DNA from: Muribaculaceae bacterium
GTDB taxonomy: Bacteria > Bacteroidota > Bacteroidia > Bacteroidales > Muribaculaceae
Direction of reading: 5' to 3'
Assembly: GCA_014867205.1 (NCBI GenBank)
Contig: WGUO01000022.1
Coordinates: 1 to 64,000, forward strand
Length of the DNA: 64,000 nucleotides
A program made the position numbers and the translations under genes. Positions 8,593-18,296 of the stretch are shown here, piece by piece. Under the pieces are notes generated by a model. The model searched no databases. It worked only from the letters and a program-made list of their open reading frames with translations, and had not been told where the DNA came from. Position 1 is the first letter of the stretch, and each line of letters begins with the position of its first letter.

Positions 8593-9909
8593 ATGGCAAT
8601 AAAGAAGAATTATAGAGCCGATAATACATATCTAATCAGCACGGATACAACGGATAACCCCAAACTTGGGGCTAAGGTTTTGAATGACGGTCGTGAAAGC
8701 CTGTTCTTGGACTTCTATTTTGGCTATTCCAAGGTGTTCAATGAGAAAACTGGTAAAGAAGCTATAAAAAAGAACCGGCGCCGTGAATACCTGAGCCTCT
8801 ATCTTTGGCAGGCTCCGAGAACACAACTTGAACGCCAGCAAAACAAAGAGCTTCTTGAAATAGCCAAGAAAATCCGTTTTGAGCGCGAACAAGAACTGAA
8901 AGAGGATAAACTTGGCTACCGACTGAAGAAGGAGGAAGTCGAGCTAAACTACCTCGACTTCATGGCCGATTATCATGCTTCATATACAAAGAAGGACGCA
9001 AACCAGATCCGCCGTGCCCGCACCGTATTCATCGACTTTCTGATTGACCCGAAAGGGAAACTGCTACCGGAGAAGATTACGGGGGCGATGACGAAAGAAG
9101 AGAAGGAGGCCATCCGCAAAAGCAATGCAAAGAAAGAGGCGCAGAGGGAGAAGAAGGCACAAGGGCTCGTTGTACGCCCACAGCAGCTCACCAAAGACTT
9201 GATGAAAGCGTTTACCGAGTATCTCATCAACCGCTTCACCGGCGAGGGTGCCCACACGGTTTATGGACGCTTCAAGAAAATGATACTTGCCTCGCTCGAT
9301 AAGGACATAATCACAAAGAATCCGTGCCGAGGTGTTTCTATCAAGAAAGATTACGGACAGCTCAAAAAGGAAATTCTCAGCCAGGAAGAAATCGTACTTC
9401 TTGCCAATACGCATTACGAAAAGGAGAATCCCGACATTCACCGCGCCTTTATCTTCTGCCTCTATTGCGGATTGCGCTGGTGCGATGTCAAAGACCTCAC
9501 CTATGCCAATGTCGATTATTCAAACAAACTCCTGAAGTTCGAGCAAAGCAAGACCAAAGCCCATAGTGCAGCAAGCGGTGTAGTCATTCCTCTCAATGAC
9601 GGACTATTGCATCTAATCGGTCAGCCCAAGGACGGCAACCGCAATCAGATCATATTCCCTTTGCCGAGCCATACCATGTGCCTGAAAGCTCTGCGTCACT
9701 GGGTAGCTCGAGCCGGCATCCAGAAGCACATCACCTGGCACTGCGCCAGACACAGCTGCGGCACCAACCTCCTCAGCAACGGCGCCAACATCAAGACCGT
9801 CGCCAGCATCCTCGGCCACAGCGGCCTCGCCCACACCGAAAAATACACCCGTGCCGTCGACTCTCTCAAGCAAGCCGCCATCGACTCCCTTCCGCCTCTG
9901 GATCTGTAG
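8593..9909 (+). CDS. int: tyrosine recombinase (integrase of the tRNA-Thr element)
   Basis: The protein has 438 residues. A SAM-like core-binding region covers about residues 120-240 and the catalytic domain about 270-435. The catalytic set is visible: Arg in 'CGLRWCDVKDL', 'HCARH' as the HxxRH box, the following His in 'LGHSGL', and the nucleophile Tyr in 'EKYTRAV'. The ATG at 8593 was chosen because it follows the -7 box at a normal distance; the frame is open upstream to a TTG at 8530, which overlaps the 29-bp repeat. Its position beside attL and its orientation away from the junction fit the enzyme that inserts and excises this element at the tRNA-Thr 3' end. Confidence 0.92.
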   Translation: MAIKKNYRADNTYLISTDTTDNPKLGAKVLNDGRESLFLDFYFGYSKVFNEKTGKEAIKKNRRREYLSLYLWQAPRTQLERQQNKELLEIAKKIRFEREQELKEDKLGYRLKKEEVELNYLDFMADYHASYTKKDANQIRRARTVFIDFLIDPKGKLLPEKITGAMTKEEKEAIRKSNAKKEAQREKKAQGLVVRPQQLTKDLMKAFTEYLINRFTGEGAHTVYGRFKKMILASLDKDIITKNPCRGVSIKKDYGQLKKEILSQEEIVLLANTHYEKENPDIHRAFIFCLYCGLRWCDVKDLTYANVDYSNKLLKFEQSKTKAHSAASGVVIPLNDGLLHLIGQPKDGNRNQIIFPLPSHTMCLKALRHWVARAGIQKHITWHCARHSCGTNLLSNGANIKTVASILGHSGLAHTEKYTRAVDSLKQAAIDSLPPLDL

Positions 9910-9958
9910 CTAATACGATGACATAAAAGCGCTATAAGTTTTATTACGTTTCAACTCA

Positions 9959-10000
9959 TTGATATTTCAAATATTTTCGTTAAATTTGCGCAAAACGCAA
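9959..10000 (+). promoter_or_regulatory. promoter and probable autoregulatory operator of the defence operon
   Basis: TTG (9959-9961), a 19-base spacer and TAAATTTG (9981-9988) form a consensus promoter. An inverted repeat TTGCG-N5-CGCAA (9986-10000) overlaps the -7 box and the expected transcript start. The XRE regulator begins 7 bases later. This is the standard layout of a self-repressing controller gene. Confidence 0.6.
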
Positions 10001-10006
10001 TAACCC

Positions 10007-10213
10007 ATGAAAGATTTAAACCGCATTAAAGTTGTTTTGGCTGAATGTAAGCGAACCAATAAATGGTTGGCGGCTCAAGTGGGCAAGGATCCTGCAACAG
10101 TGTCTAAATGGTGCACAAACACATCACAGCCGGATCTTCTTACTCTTACAAAGGTTGCAGAAGTACTTGAAGTCGATGTTCGCGATTTATTAATCAGCAC
10201 AATCAAGAAATAA
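10007..10213 (+). CDS. XRE-family helix-turn-helix regulator of the defence operon
   Basis: The protein has 68 residues, almost all of it one HTH_3 domain: 'NKWLAAQVGKDPATVSKWCT' holds the turn and recognition helix, followed by 'LLTLTKVAEVLEVDVRDLL'. It resembles the small controller proteins that head restriction-modification and phage-defence operons and delay expression after entry into a new host. Its stop codon directly abuts the ATG of the giant helicase gene, so the two are translationally linked. A small inverted repeat over its own promoter is the likely target. Confidence 0.85.
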   Translation: MKDLNRIKVVLAECKRTNKWLAAQVGKDPATVSKWCTNTSQPDLLTLTKVAEVLEVDVRDLLISTIKK

Positions 10214-13200
10214 ATGAATATCATTTCAATATACGATAAACTGAAAAGTAGCTACAAAAGTTATCTCTCAAGCTTTATCTCTATTAAAGACGAGCGGATA
10301 CGGAAGGAAGTGACTGAGGCTATAGCTGAAGAGAAGCTATGGCCAGACGCTCTAATACAGTTTAATCCGAATTTTGCATCTGGAATTGGCGTCGATGAAA
10401 TGATTGCTCAGGGACTGCCCATTCATCAGGATCTGAAATTGTTTTTCAAAGATAAGTTCTATAAACACCAGCAGGAAGCCATCGAACTTGGTTGTCAAGG
10501 GAAAGAATTCATTGTAACCTCAGGAACCGGGTCGGGAAAGTCTCGAACCTTCATGGCTACAATCTTTAATTATATCCTGCATCATCGCGAAGAGTGCGTA
10601 GATAAGACTGTGGCTATCATCGTCTATCCAATGAACGCACTAATTAATTCACAAGAGCAAGAATTAGAACGATATAAGCAAAAGTATGAGGAGAGCGGAA
10701 AACCGTGCCCATTTACTTTTGGTAAATACACCGGTCAGGAAAATGAGGACGCTCGCATAAAAATGCAGAATAATCCTCCCAATATCATTCTCACCAATTA
10801 TATGATGTTGGAACTGTTAATGACACGTGCCGGCAAAGAAGAGTCTCTTAGAAAATGCTTTCTTGAAAATTTGCAATTCCTTGTTTTCGACGAACTTCAT
10901 ACTTATCGTGGGATGCAAGGAAGTGATGTCTCCATGCTCATTCGCCGTATAAAGGCACAAGCAATGGCACAGGTTCGTTGTTTTGGCACATCGGCAACCA
11001 TGGTATCCGGGGAGAATATGTCAGAAACTCAACAGAAAGAAAAGGTTGCTGAAGTTGCCTCATGCATATTTGGCAGTACTTATTCTTCTAGCCAAATTAT
11101 AGATGAAACCCTTACCGCCGGATTAAGCAACCGTCGGGTAACAAAACAAGAGCTCGCCAAGGCTGTTCGTTCAGAAATCGACTCAACCTCCAGTCTTGAT
11201 GCGTTGCTAAATTATCCCACAGCAATATGGCTTGAGCAAACAATTGCCATGTCTATCAGCAAAGAATCTGGCCGATATGTCCGTGGCATACCAAGGTCTG
11301 TAGAGAATATTGCCACAATTCTAGACACATACCTTGATGGAATTGGGAAAGATTTATGCGCAAAACATATAATAGACTTCTTAAACTGGTGTAATGTTTT
11401 AAATCAGCAGTCTGGCAGCAAAAAGGTCTTGCCCTATAAGATTCACCAGTTTATACCACAGACGGGAAATGTCTATGCAACACTCGGCATTCCCGAATTG
11501 CGTAAAGCAACCGTCGAGGAAAAGCTATACGATGATTCTTATCCCGGCAAAGGAGAAAAACCAATGTTCTTCCCCATAGTATTCAGCCGCCTTAGTGGCC
11601 ATGAGTTTTATGTTGTCGAGAAAAAGTCGGATAAACTTATGCCACGACCTTTTGATAATAATTCCTATGCCGACGATGAGGAAATAGCCTCATTAAATAA
11701 CGGCTATATCATAGTGCCACATGACGGTGAGTGTGTTGCGGATTTAATGCTTGACCCGTCAAATCCTGACGATGATATTCCTGATGACTGGTTCACAATT
11801 ACAAGAAATGGGCGAAAGCTCAAAAAGACTTATGAGAATCGCATCCCACGCTTAATTTGGTTTGATAAGTTTGGCCACTACAGCGAAGGTGACGATTGTC
11901 CAGGTGAAGAATATGTTCAGGGAGTTTATGTAGAAGCGCCACTTCGTTATGACCCGACTGCGAAAGCGGTTTATATAGGAGGCTCCAAGGAATGGTCAAA
12001 ACTTTCAAAGATTGGTGGTGAAGGTCGAAGTACTGCAACTACTATCCTAACATACGAGAACATCGCCAACATGGATGATGATGGAATTCCTCAAGAGAGT
12101 CGTAAAGTGATGACTTTTGTCGACGCTCGTCAGGATGCAGCTTTACAGGCTGGCCATTTCAACGACTTCATCCGTGTCGGGAGGCTTCGTAGTGCTATAT
12201 GGAAAGCCATATCTTCATCCAATGCCCCCGTGGATAGTATTCAGATTGCTCGCAAAACCTTTGAGGCTTTAAATCTTAATCCGTTAGAGTACTTACAGAG
12301 TCCCAAAAGAGGACGGGCTTTAGATGACCAGAAAAACCGGTTTGTTGACTTTATAGACACATTAATATATGGTGACCTTCTTGGCAATTGGACAGTGATT
12401 ATGCCCAACCTCGAAGACTGTGCTCTTCTTGACATCCGTTATAAATATCTCCATGAAGAAATTACAGGTGAAGATGGTAACGAGCGACTTTATGATATAC
12501 CTCAGCTTGAAGGGTTGAGCGATGAAGACAAGGAATTATTCCTTGTACAACTCTTTGATTATTTCCGTCACCGCGGTGCTATATATAGCCGAAATCGGAC
12601 ATTTAGCGCAGTAACTGACTTGGCGAAAGAAGCTCAAAACCAGTTTAAGCAGCCTTGGACTGTCCCTGAAGGAGGACAGATTTCTCCTTCAAAGTATATT
12701 TTTCTTGAACGCTCAGATGTGCCTCGTAAATTCAGCCACTTGGTTGAAAGCGGCGGTCCGCGGTCAAAATTACGCACATTCGTTTCTGACTTCTTAACAC
12801 ATCACGGCAGTCAGCCATTATCTACCGATGAAGAGTATCTAGGCTTTATGCGCGGACTGTTTGAACAACTCGGCAATTACATCAGAGAAACTGATGGACT
12901 GTATCAGTTGGAATATGATTCCATCCTATGGGCTATGGGTGATCTGACGAATGTTCGCCAAGACATGACTCGTCTACGCATAATCGACTCGTCGGTTCAT
13001 TCGAAGGTGCCAAATACATATTTCCAAAAGTTTTATCAAAAGCTCGGTGAAAACAAATCCGTTCTTGAGGCTAAAGACCATACTGGACAGGTCCCTAAGG
13101 CTGAAAGAGAGCTGAGAGAGCAACAGTTCCGAGCAGGTGAATTCCCAGCCCTCTACTGCTCGCCGACAATGGAATTAGGTATCGACATTAGCGACCTGAG

Positions 13201-15400
13201 TATTGTGGGTATGCGTAATGTGCCTCCAACTCCGGCTAATTATACGCAGCGAGCTGGACGTGCCGGACGTAGTGGACAAGCAGCCCTCATTTATACATAC
13301 TGCCGACCGAGAAACTCACACGAAAACTACTATCTCCGCAAACCTGAAAAGATGGTAAGCGGTGAGGTGAAGGCCCCCCGCATGGAATTGGTCAATCAGG
13401 AGCTACTAAAGACGCATCTCCACTCCGTTATATTGTCGCTTCAGCCTATCGAGCAGATGTCTAATGGCATCAAGGACCTTGTCGATTATGAAAACGACAT
13501 CGAACACATTCGTTTGAAAGACGAGGTCAAGCATCGTCTCACACTCTCGGAAGAGAAAATTTCTGAGATCAAACAGGTATTTGCTAAAATTGCAAGTGAC
13601 AGATATTTCAAGGAACGATACGCACATGAGAATCCGACATGGTATACTGAAGATTGGGTTGACCGTGTAATCCATGATTATGCCTACGATTTCGATCGAG
13701 CTCTCGATCGCTGGCGCGCTCTCTATCGTGAGACTCAGATTCAAATCAATGAGGCAACAGCTATTATTCGCAACCGTGCCTATGGCGAAAGCTCGACAGA
13801 AAAAAGAGAGGCACATAAAAAGCTTGCACGCGCAGAGAATTTCCGCGATCAACTCCTTGGAAAGAGTAACGACCGCAACCGTGAGGAGAATGAATTTTAT
13901 CCTTACCGATACTTTGCAAGCGAAGGATTTCTTCCCGGATATAACTTCACAAAGCTTCCCCAACGAGCTCTACTCCAATACCGAGATGATGACGTAGAGA
14001 CACTGAGCCGTGCTCGCAGTCTCGCCATACGTGAATTCGGTCCTCAGAATATCATTTATAATAATGGCAGGAAGTTCCGAGTTACTCGTATGCGTCTTTC
14101 TGGAAATGGTGCGCAGAAACATCAGTTCTATGTTAATCCTAAAACCGGATTCATTGTAAAGGATCAGGAAAACTCCACCTGTCATGTGGATATAATTACC
14201 GGAGAGACCCTGCAAGGCTTAACCAAACTCGTTCCGGGTTACTGCACACAGACTGATGAAATGGTTGCTGAGGAACAAGAACAGATTACCTGTCAGGAAG
14301 AGGAGCGCTCTCGCAAATCATATAAGATTGATACATATTTTGCTTGCGATGATCCTCGTTCCATTTCTGAAAGTGAACTGAAACTCGGAGAGTCTCGCCT
14401 TGCTAATATCCGCTACATTCCTTCCTGTAGAATCACATACATACTTTCGTCAAAGAACGATGGCAATGCCAATGGTTTCCCGTTTGACTCCCGAACTGGC
14501 GAATGGATTGGGCTTGAACGAGCCGATCAACTTCGCAAGCATGAGCAGGATCACCCTGAAGATGCCGGGCGTCTTCTTTTCGTGAAACTTTTTACGGAAG
14601 TAACTGCCAATGCCATATATATCCAACCATCCGATTCGCTCGGACTCAGAGATAAAGATGCGGTGCGTACATTCTTGTATGCCATGAAGCAGGCAATCGA
14701 AGATGTATTTCAGATTGAAGGTAGCGAGATTGGAGGTGAAGTAATGGGCGAAGGGCCTAAACCGAACATTTTCCTTTACGAAAATGCCGAAGGTTCTCTT
14801 GGCGTATTGTCGCGTTTTGTCGAAGACCCTGATTCATATAGAGAGGTCGTGGAGAAAGCATATCAAATATGCTTCGGTGAAAAATCCCCATTGACACTGC
14901 AGGAGGTCGATGCCCTTATTCCAGCAGACTACTCAAACCTGCTAAACTATTACAATCAGCCATACCATGCACAGATTGATATACGCAAAATTTATGACAC
15001 CCTGCAACTAATGAAGACGGTAACTCCGGAGACGCATTTTGCCGGTCAGCCGTTAGGATACGATGAACAATATCAGGCTCTTGAGGCTGCACGTGACCAT
15101 AATAGCTCCACAGAGAAAGAGTTCCTGAAATATCTCCACGAGCATCGTCTGCGTTTGCCCGACAAAGCCCAGCCTACATTCCCTGACGAATATTATGTTC
15201 AGCCCGACTTTATGTATGGCGACCGCATTGTCGTATTCTGCGACGGTACTCCGCATGACCGCCCTGATGTTCAGGCGGATGACGCAAACAAACGAGAAGT
15301 GCTCGAAGATGCCGGGTACGTTGTTCTTGCATGGCACTATCGCACTCCTATTGCAGATTTTGTTGCTGCACATCCCGAAATATTCAAACCGGTAAACTAA
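10214..15400 (+). CDS. DEAD/DEAH helicase with DUF1998 and C-terminal nuclease-like domain (DruE / DrmA-DrmB-like)
   Basis: The protein has 1728 residues. The SF2 helicase core runs from about residue 80 to 1050: Walker A 'GTGSGKS' near 104-110, Walker B 'DELH' near 226-229, and 'MELGID' followed by 'QRAGRAGRSGQ' near 1012-1022. The DELHTYRG/QG signature is that of DUF1998-associated helicases such as MrfA, DISARM DrmA and Druantia DruE. Scattered Cys residues near 1310-1390 may bind zinc, and a DUF1998-like region lies around 1460-1570. The last 100 residues carry Glu in 'STEKEFL', 'QPDF' near 1663 and 'VFCDG' near 1675, resembling Vsr/DUF559-type PD-(D/E)XK nucleases. It probably senses or translocates on foreign DNA. 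The fused architecture is closer to DruE than to the split DrmA/DrmB. Confidence 0.82.
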   Translation: MNIISIYDKLKSSYKSYLSSFISIKDERIRKEVTEAIAEEKLWPDALIQFNPNFASGIGVDEMIAQGLPIHQDLKLFFKDKFYKHQQEAIELGCQGKEFIVTSGTGSGKSRTFMATIFNYILHHREECVDKTVAIIVYPMNALINSQEQELERYKQKYEESGKPCPFTFGKYTGQENEDARIKMQNNPPNIILTNYMMLELLMTRAGKEESLRKCFLENLQFLVFDELHTYRGMQGSDVSMLIRRIKAQAMAQVRCFGTSATMVSGENMSETQQKEKVAEVASCIFGSTYSSSQIIDETLTAGLSNRRVTKQELAKAVRSEIDSTSSLDALLNYPTAIWLEQTIAMSISKESGRYVRGIPRSVENIATILDTYLDGIGKDLCAKHIIDFLNWCNVLNQQSGSKKVLPYKIHQFIPQTGNVYATLGIPELRKATVEEKLYDDSYPGKGEKPMFFPIVFSRLSGHEFYVVEKKSDKLMPRPFDNNSYADDEEIASLNNGYIIVPHDGECVADLMLDPSNPDDDIPDDWFTITRNGRKLKKTYENRIPRLIWFDKFGHYSEGDDCPGEEYVQGVYVEAPLRYDPTAKAVYIGGSKEWSKLSKIGGEGRSTATTILTYENIANMDDDGIPQESRKVMTFVDARQDAALQAGHFNDFIRVGRLRSAIWKAISSSNAPVDSIQIARKTFEALNLNPLEYLQSPKRGRALDDQKNRFVDFIDTLIYGDLLGNWTVIMPNLEDCALLDIRYKYLHEEITGEDGNERLYDIPQLEGLSDEDKELFLVQLFDYFRHRGAIYSRNRTFSAVTDLAKEAQNQFKQPWTVPEGGQISPSKYIFLERSDVPRKFSHLVESGGPRSKLRTFVSDFLTHHGSQPLSTDEEYLGFMRGLFEQLGNYIRETDGLYQLEYDSILWAMGDLTNVRQDMTRLRIIDSSVHSKVPNTYFQKFYQKLGENKSVLEAKDHTGQVPKAERELREQQFRAGEFPALYCSPTMELGIDISDLSIVGMRNVPPTPANYTQRAGRAGRSGQAALIYTYCRPRNSHENYYLRKPEKMVSGEVKAPRMELVNQELLKTHLHSVILSLQPIEQMSNGIKDLVDYENDIEHIRLKDEVKHRLTLSEEKISEIKQVFAKIASDRYFKERYAHENPTWYTEDWVDRVIHDYAYDFDRALDRWRALYRETQIQINEATAIIRNRAYGESSTEKREAHKKLARAENFRDQLLGKSNDRNREENEFYPYRYFASEGFLPGYNFTKLPQRALLQYRDDDVETLSRARSLAIREFGPQNIIYNNGRKFRVTRMRLSGNGAQKHQFYVNPKTGFIVKDQENSTCHVDIITGETLQGLTKLVPGYCTQTDEMVAEEQEQITCQEEERSRKSYKIDTYFACDDPRSISESELKLGESRLANIRYIPSCRITYILSSKNDGNANGFPFDSRTGEWIGLERADQLRKHEQDHPEDAGRLLFVKLFTEVTANAIYIQPSDSLGLRDKDAVRTFLYAMKQAIEDVFQIEGSEIGGEVMGEGPKPNIFLYENAEGSLGVLSRFVEDPDSYREVVEKAYQICFGEKSPLTLQEVDALIPADYSNLLNYYNQPYHAQIDIRKIYDTLQLMKTVTPETHFAGQPLGYDEQYQALEAARDHNSSTEKEFLKYLHEHRLRLPDKAQPTFPDEYYVQPDFMYGDRIVVFCDGTPHDRPDVQADDANKREVLEDAGYVVLAWHYRTPIADFVAAHPEIFKPVN

Positions 15401-15407
15401 GATTAAT

Positions 15408-18296
15408 ATGAAATTCAAGACATTCAATACCGGGAATTTAGTTAAATTTCGCAACCGTCCGTGGGTTGTTCAAAAATCAGGAGACTCCGAGTTGGTCATC
15501 TTAAAACCGCTCGGAGGTACAGATGCCGAATCGGTAGGTCTATATTTGCCTCTTTATGGAGAAAACTTTTCTCTCGAGAATTATCATTTTCAGGCACCAA
15601 CCGCAGCAGACTTAAGCAAAGGCTGGCAAGAAGCAGCCCATATCCTATACGATGCATGCCGTCTTTCTTTCCGCGATGTTGCCGGGCCTTTCCAATGTCT
15701 CGGACGCCTATCGTTTGAGCCTCGCCCATATCAGATGGTACCATTGATTCTCGCCCTGAAACAGCCGAAAGTCAGACTCCTTATTTCCGATGACGTAGGC
15801 ATAGGAAAGACCCTTGAATCCCTTCTCATCGCCAAGGAGCTTTGGGACCGCAAAGAAATAAACCGCTTTGCTGTTATCTGTCTGCCGCATTTATGCGAGC
15901 AATGGCAGAACGAAATCAAGGATAAATTCGGTCTGGATGCCGAGATAATCCGCTCAAGCACTATCAGTCGTTTGGAGAAGAAGCTTCAAGGCAACCAAAA
16001 CGTCTTTCGCGACATACCGGTTCAGGTCATTTCCATAGACTATGTGAAGGCAGATAACCGATACAAGATGTTTGTTGAACAAGCCCCTGACTTTATCATA
16101 GTTGACGAGGCTCACACCTGTGCGCGTCCCCGAGGAGCAAACAAGGGCCAGCAGCAGCGCTACAGACTTCTTCGAGCACTCGCTGATAAGCCTAATCAGC
16201 AGCTTGTTCTACTTACCGCAACTCCACATAGCGGACAGGATGAAGAATTCAAGTCACTCATCGGACTACTTGATAATAAGTTTGAGCATTTTGACCTCAA
16301 GACGCCTAAAGAGCGCGAGGAGCTTTCGCAATATTTCATTCAGCGTCGTCGTGCGGATATAAAGCCTTATCTTGGTTCAGAAACAGTTTTCCCGGAGCAG
16401 CTCCGAATGGATGACACTCCTTATAAGGTGAGTGAATCCTATAAATTGCTTCTCAATGAGCTGATTAATTTCATTAAGGGAGGCCTTAAGGATGCTGCCA
16501 AGGAAGAGAACCGCAAACGTCGATACATCTATTGGGACCTGTTGGCTCTGATGCGCGGTGTTATGTCAAGCCCCGCCGCAGGTATCTCCATGCTTGAAAA
16601 CAAAATTAAGAATGAGCAGGACGAAGATTCCGAGGTAGAAGTCACTGATGAAGGTGTATATAAGTTTAACGACAATCTGAAGGATCTCCTAAATAGCGAC
16701 GATACGGTACCCGGCGTTTATAAAAAGGCTACTCGTGGTGAGAAATCGCGACTGAATAGATTTGTTGAGATGCTTCGTGATATTCAGGCCCATGATGCGG
16801 ATAACAAGGTCAAGCAGGTAGTGGAACTCGTGAACTTTGCCGTCGGTACCGGAAAGAACCCCATAGTATTCTGTCAGTATATTCAGACCGCCGAATATGT
16901 TGGCAGGTACATAGCCGAACGTCTTAAGGCCAACAAGAAAACAAAAGACGTTAAGGTAGAGGTAATCACATCCAAACTTGCCGACGAAGAGCGCAAGATG
17001 AAAATCGATGAGCTTGCCTCAAATGACCGCCATGTGCTCGTCTGCACCGACTGTCTGTCGGAGGGTGTCAATCTCCAGCAGGCTTTCGATACAGTTATCC
17101 ACTACGACTTTCCATGGAACCCCAACCGTGTCGAGCAGCGTAATGGCCGCATTGACCGTTTCGGACAGACAGCACCGGAAGTGCTCATCTCCACAATCTA
17201 TGCCGATAACAATCCGGTCGACAAGATTATACTCAATGTCCTCTATAAGAAGCAAAGAGAGATTAAGAGGCGTTTGGGAATATATCTCCCTATCGCCGAA
17301 AATGATGCATCACTGATGGAGCGAATTATGCTGGAACTGATTGCCCTCAAGACTGAGTCGCAGTCAGAATTCATGCAGAAATCTCTTTTCGATGATGACG
17401 AGGAGTTCCAAAAGGAGCAGGAGCGCCAGATAGAGCTTGAAGCCAAGCGCGTAGAGGAAGACCAGAGACTCAGCCGCACTTATTATGCCCATAATAACAA
17501 GGCTATGAGTCCCGAGCGTCTCGTGGAGTCACTGAGCGAAGCTCGCGAAGTCATCGGCGGAGTTGAAGACACCGAACGGTTTGTGATAGGAGAGCTCCGC
17601 CATGCAGGTGTTGAAGTGACCGAGGATGCCCCGATGTGCAATCACTTTATGGATGGCTCTCTGCCTGTGGCTCTGCGAAATAGAGGCTATTTCTCTCCGG
17701 ATTCCAAAGGTCGTATTAGAATATCCTTTCTATCTCCGACCCCCAAGGGTTATGCCTATATCGGTCGTAATCACATCCTTGTCGAGGACCTTTCACGAGG
17801 TGTTGTCAATGACACTATTAACGGCGGAGAACTTGCTGCCGGTCGCGCAATGGTCATGGAGACCGGAGCTGTAGACAAACGGACTACCGTAATGCTGATG
17901 CGAGTGCGCAGCGTCATTAAGGATAAAAAACAGACAGACCGCGAACTTGTCGGCGAGGAGATGATTTTCATCGGATATCGCGGCAGTATCGACCGTCACG
18001 ATTTTCTCACCCAGGATGAGTGTAAGGAGCTATTCTTCGGGGCCAAAGCATCCGGCAATTTAGACGCCGCAACACAGGCGGCGCAATTCAAACGCATAAC
18101 CGAATGGATAAACAATGAAGATACCCTCCGCGCCCATACCGACAGCATTGCTCTTGACCGGGCAAATCGCTTGGTAGAAGCGTTCGCTCAATACCGCACA
18201 TATCTTGCCGCTGACGAGTATCAGGTTGTCGAGCCTGTTCTTCCCATGGATATTCTTGCAGCTTTTGTATATCTCCCTAAACTGAAACAGAACTGA
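15408..18296 (+). CDS. SNF2-family helicase (DISARM DrmD-like)
   Basis: The protein has 962 residues. The Walker A variant 'DDVGIGKT' is at 128-135 and 'DEAH' at 233-236. Motif III 'LTATPH' follows at about 269. The second RecA domain carries 'VFCQYIQTA', 'LVCTDCLSEGVNLQ' and the arginine-finger motif 'QRNGRIDRFGQ' near 577-587. The C-terminal 300 residues are charged and unassigned. SNF2 proteins of this length next to an Eco57I-type methylase define DrmD in class 1 DISARM. It begins 7 bases after the upstream helicase, and its stop overlaps the methylase start (TGATG). The likely role is ATP-driven translocation during recognition of unmethylated phage DNA; this is inferred from the family. 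Confidence 0.85.
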   Translation: MKFKTFNTGNLVKFRNRPWVVQKSGDSELVILKPLGGTDAESVGLYLPLYGENFSLENYHFQAPTAADLSKGWQEAAHILYDACRLSFRDVAGPFQCLGRLSFEPRPYQMVPLILALKQPKVRLLISDDVGIGKTLESLLIAKELWDRKEINRFAVICLPHLCEQWQNEIKDKFGLDAEIIRSSTISRLEKKLQGNQNVFRDIPVQVISIDYVKADNRYKMFVEQAPDFIIVDEAHTCARPRGANKGQQQRYRLLRALADKPNQQLVLLTATPHSGQDEEFKSLIGLLDNKFEHFDLKTPKEREELSQYFIQRRRADIKPYLGSETVFPEQLRMDDTPYKVSESYKLLLNELINFIKGGLKDAAKEENRKRRYIYWDLLALMRGVMSSPAAGISMLENKIKNEQDEDSEVEVTDEGVYKFNDNLKDLLNSDDTVPGVYKKATRGEKSRLNRFVEMLRDIQAHDADNKVKQVVELVNFAVGTGKNPIVFCQYIQTAEYVGRYIAERLKANKKTKDVKVEVITSKLADEERKMKIDELASNDRHVLVCTDCLSEGVNLQQAFDTVIHYDFPWNPNRVEQRNGRIDRFGQTAPEVLISTIYADNNPVDKIILNVLYKKQREIKRRLGIYLPIAENDASLMERIMLELIALKTESQSEFMQKSLFDDDEEFQKEQERQIELEAKRVEEDQRLSRTYYAHNNKAMSPERLVESLSEAREVIGGVEDTERFVIGELRHAGVEVTEDAPMCNHFMDGSLPVALRNRGYFSPDSKGRIRISFLSPTPKGYAYIGRNHILVEDLSRGVVNDTINGGELAAGRAMVMETGAVDKRTTVMLMRVRSVIKDKKQTDRELVGEEMIFIGYRGSIDRHDFLTQDECKELFFGAKASGNLDAATQAAQFKRITEWINNEDTLRAHTDSIALDRANRLVEAFAQYRTYLAADEYQVVEPVLPMDILAAFVYLPKLKQN

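Noticed and set aside
13406..13963. Minus-strand open frame of 185 residues within the giant helicase
   Set aside because: The helicase frame is intact and conserved there; the antisense frame has no support.
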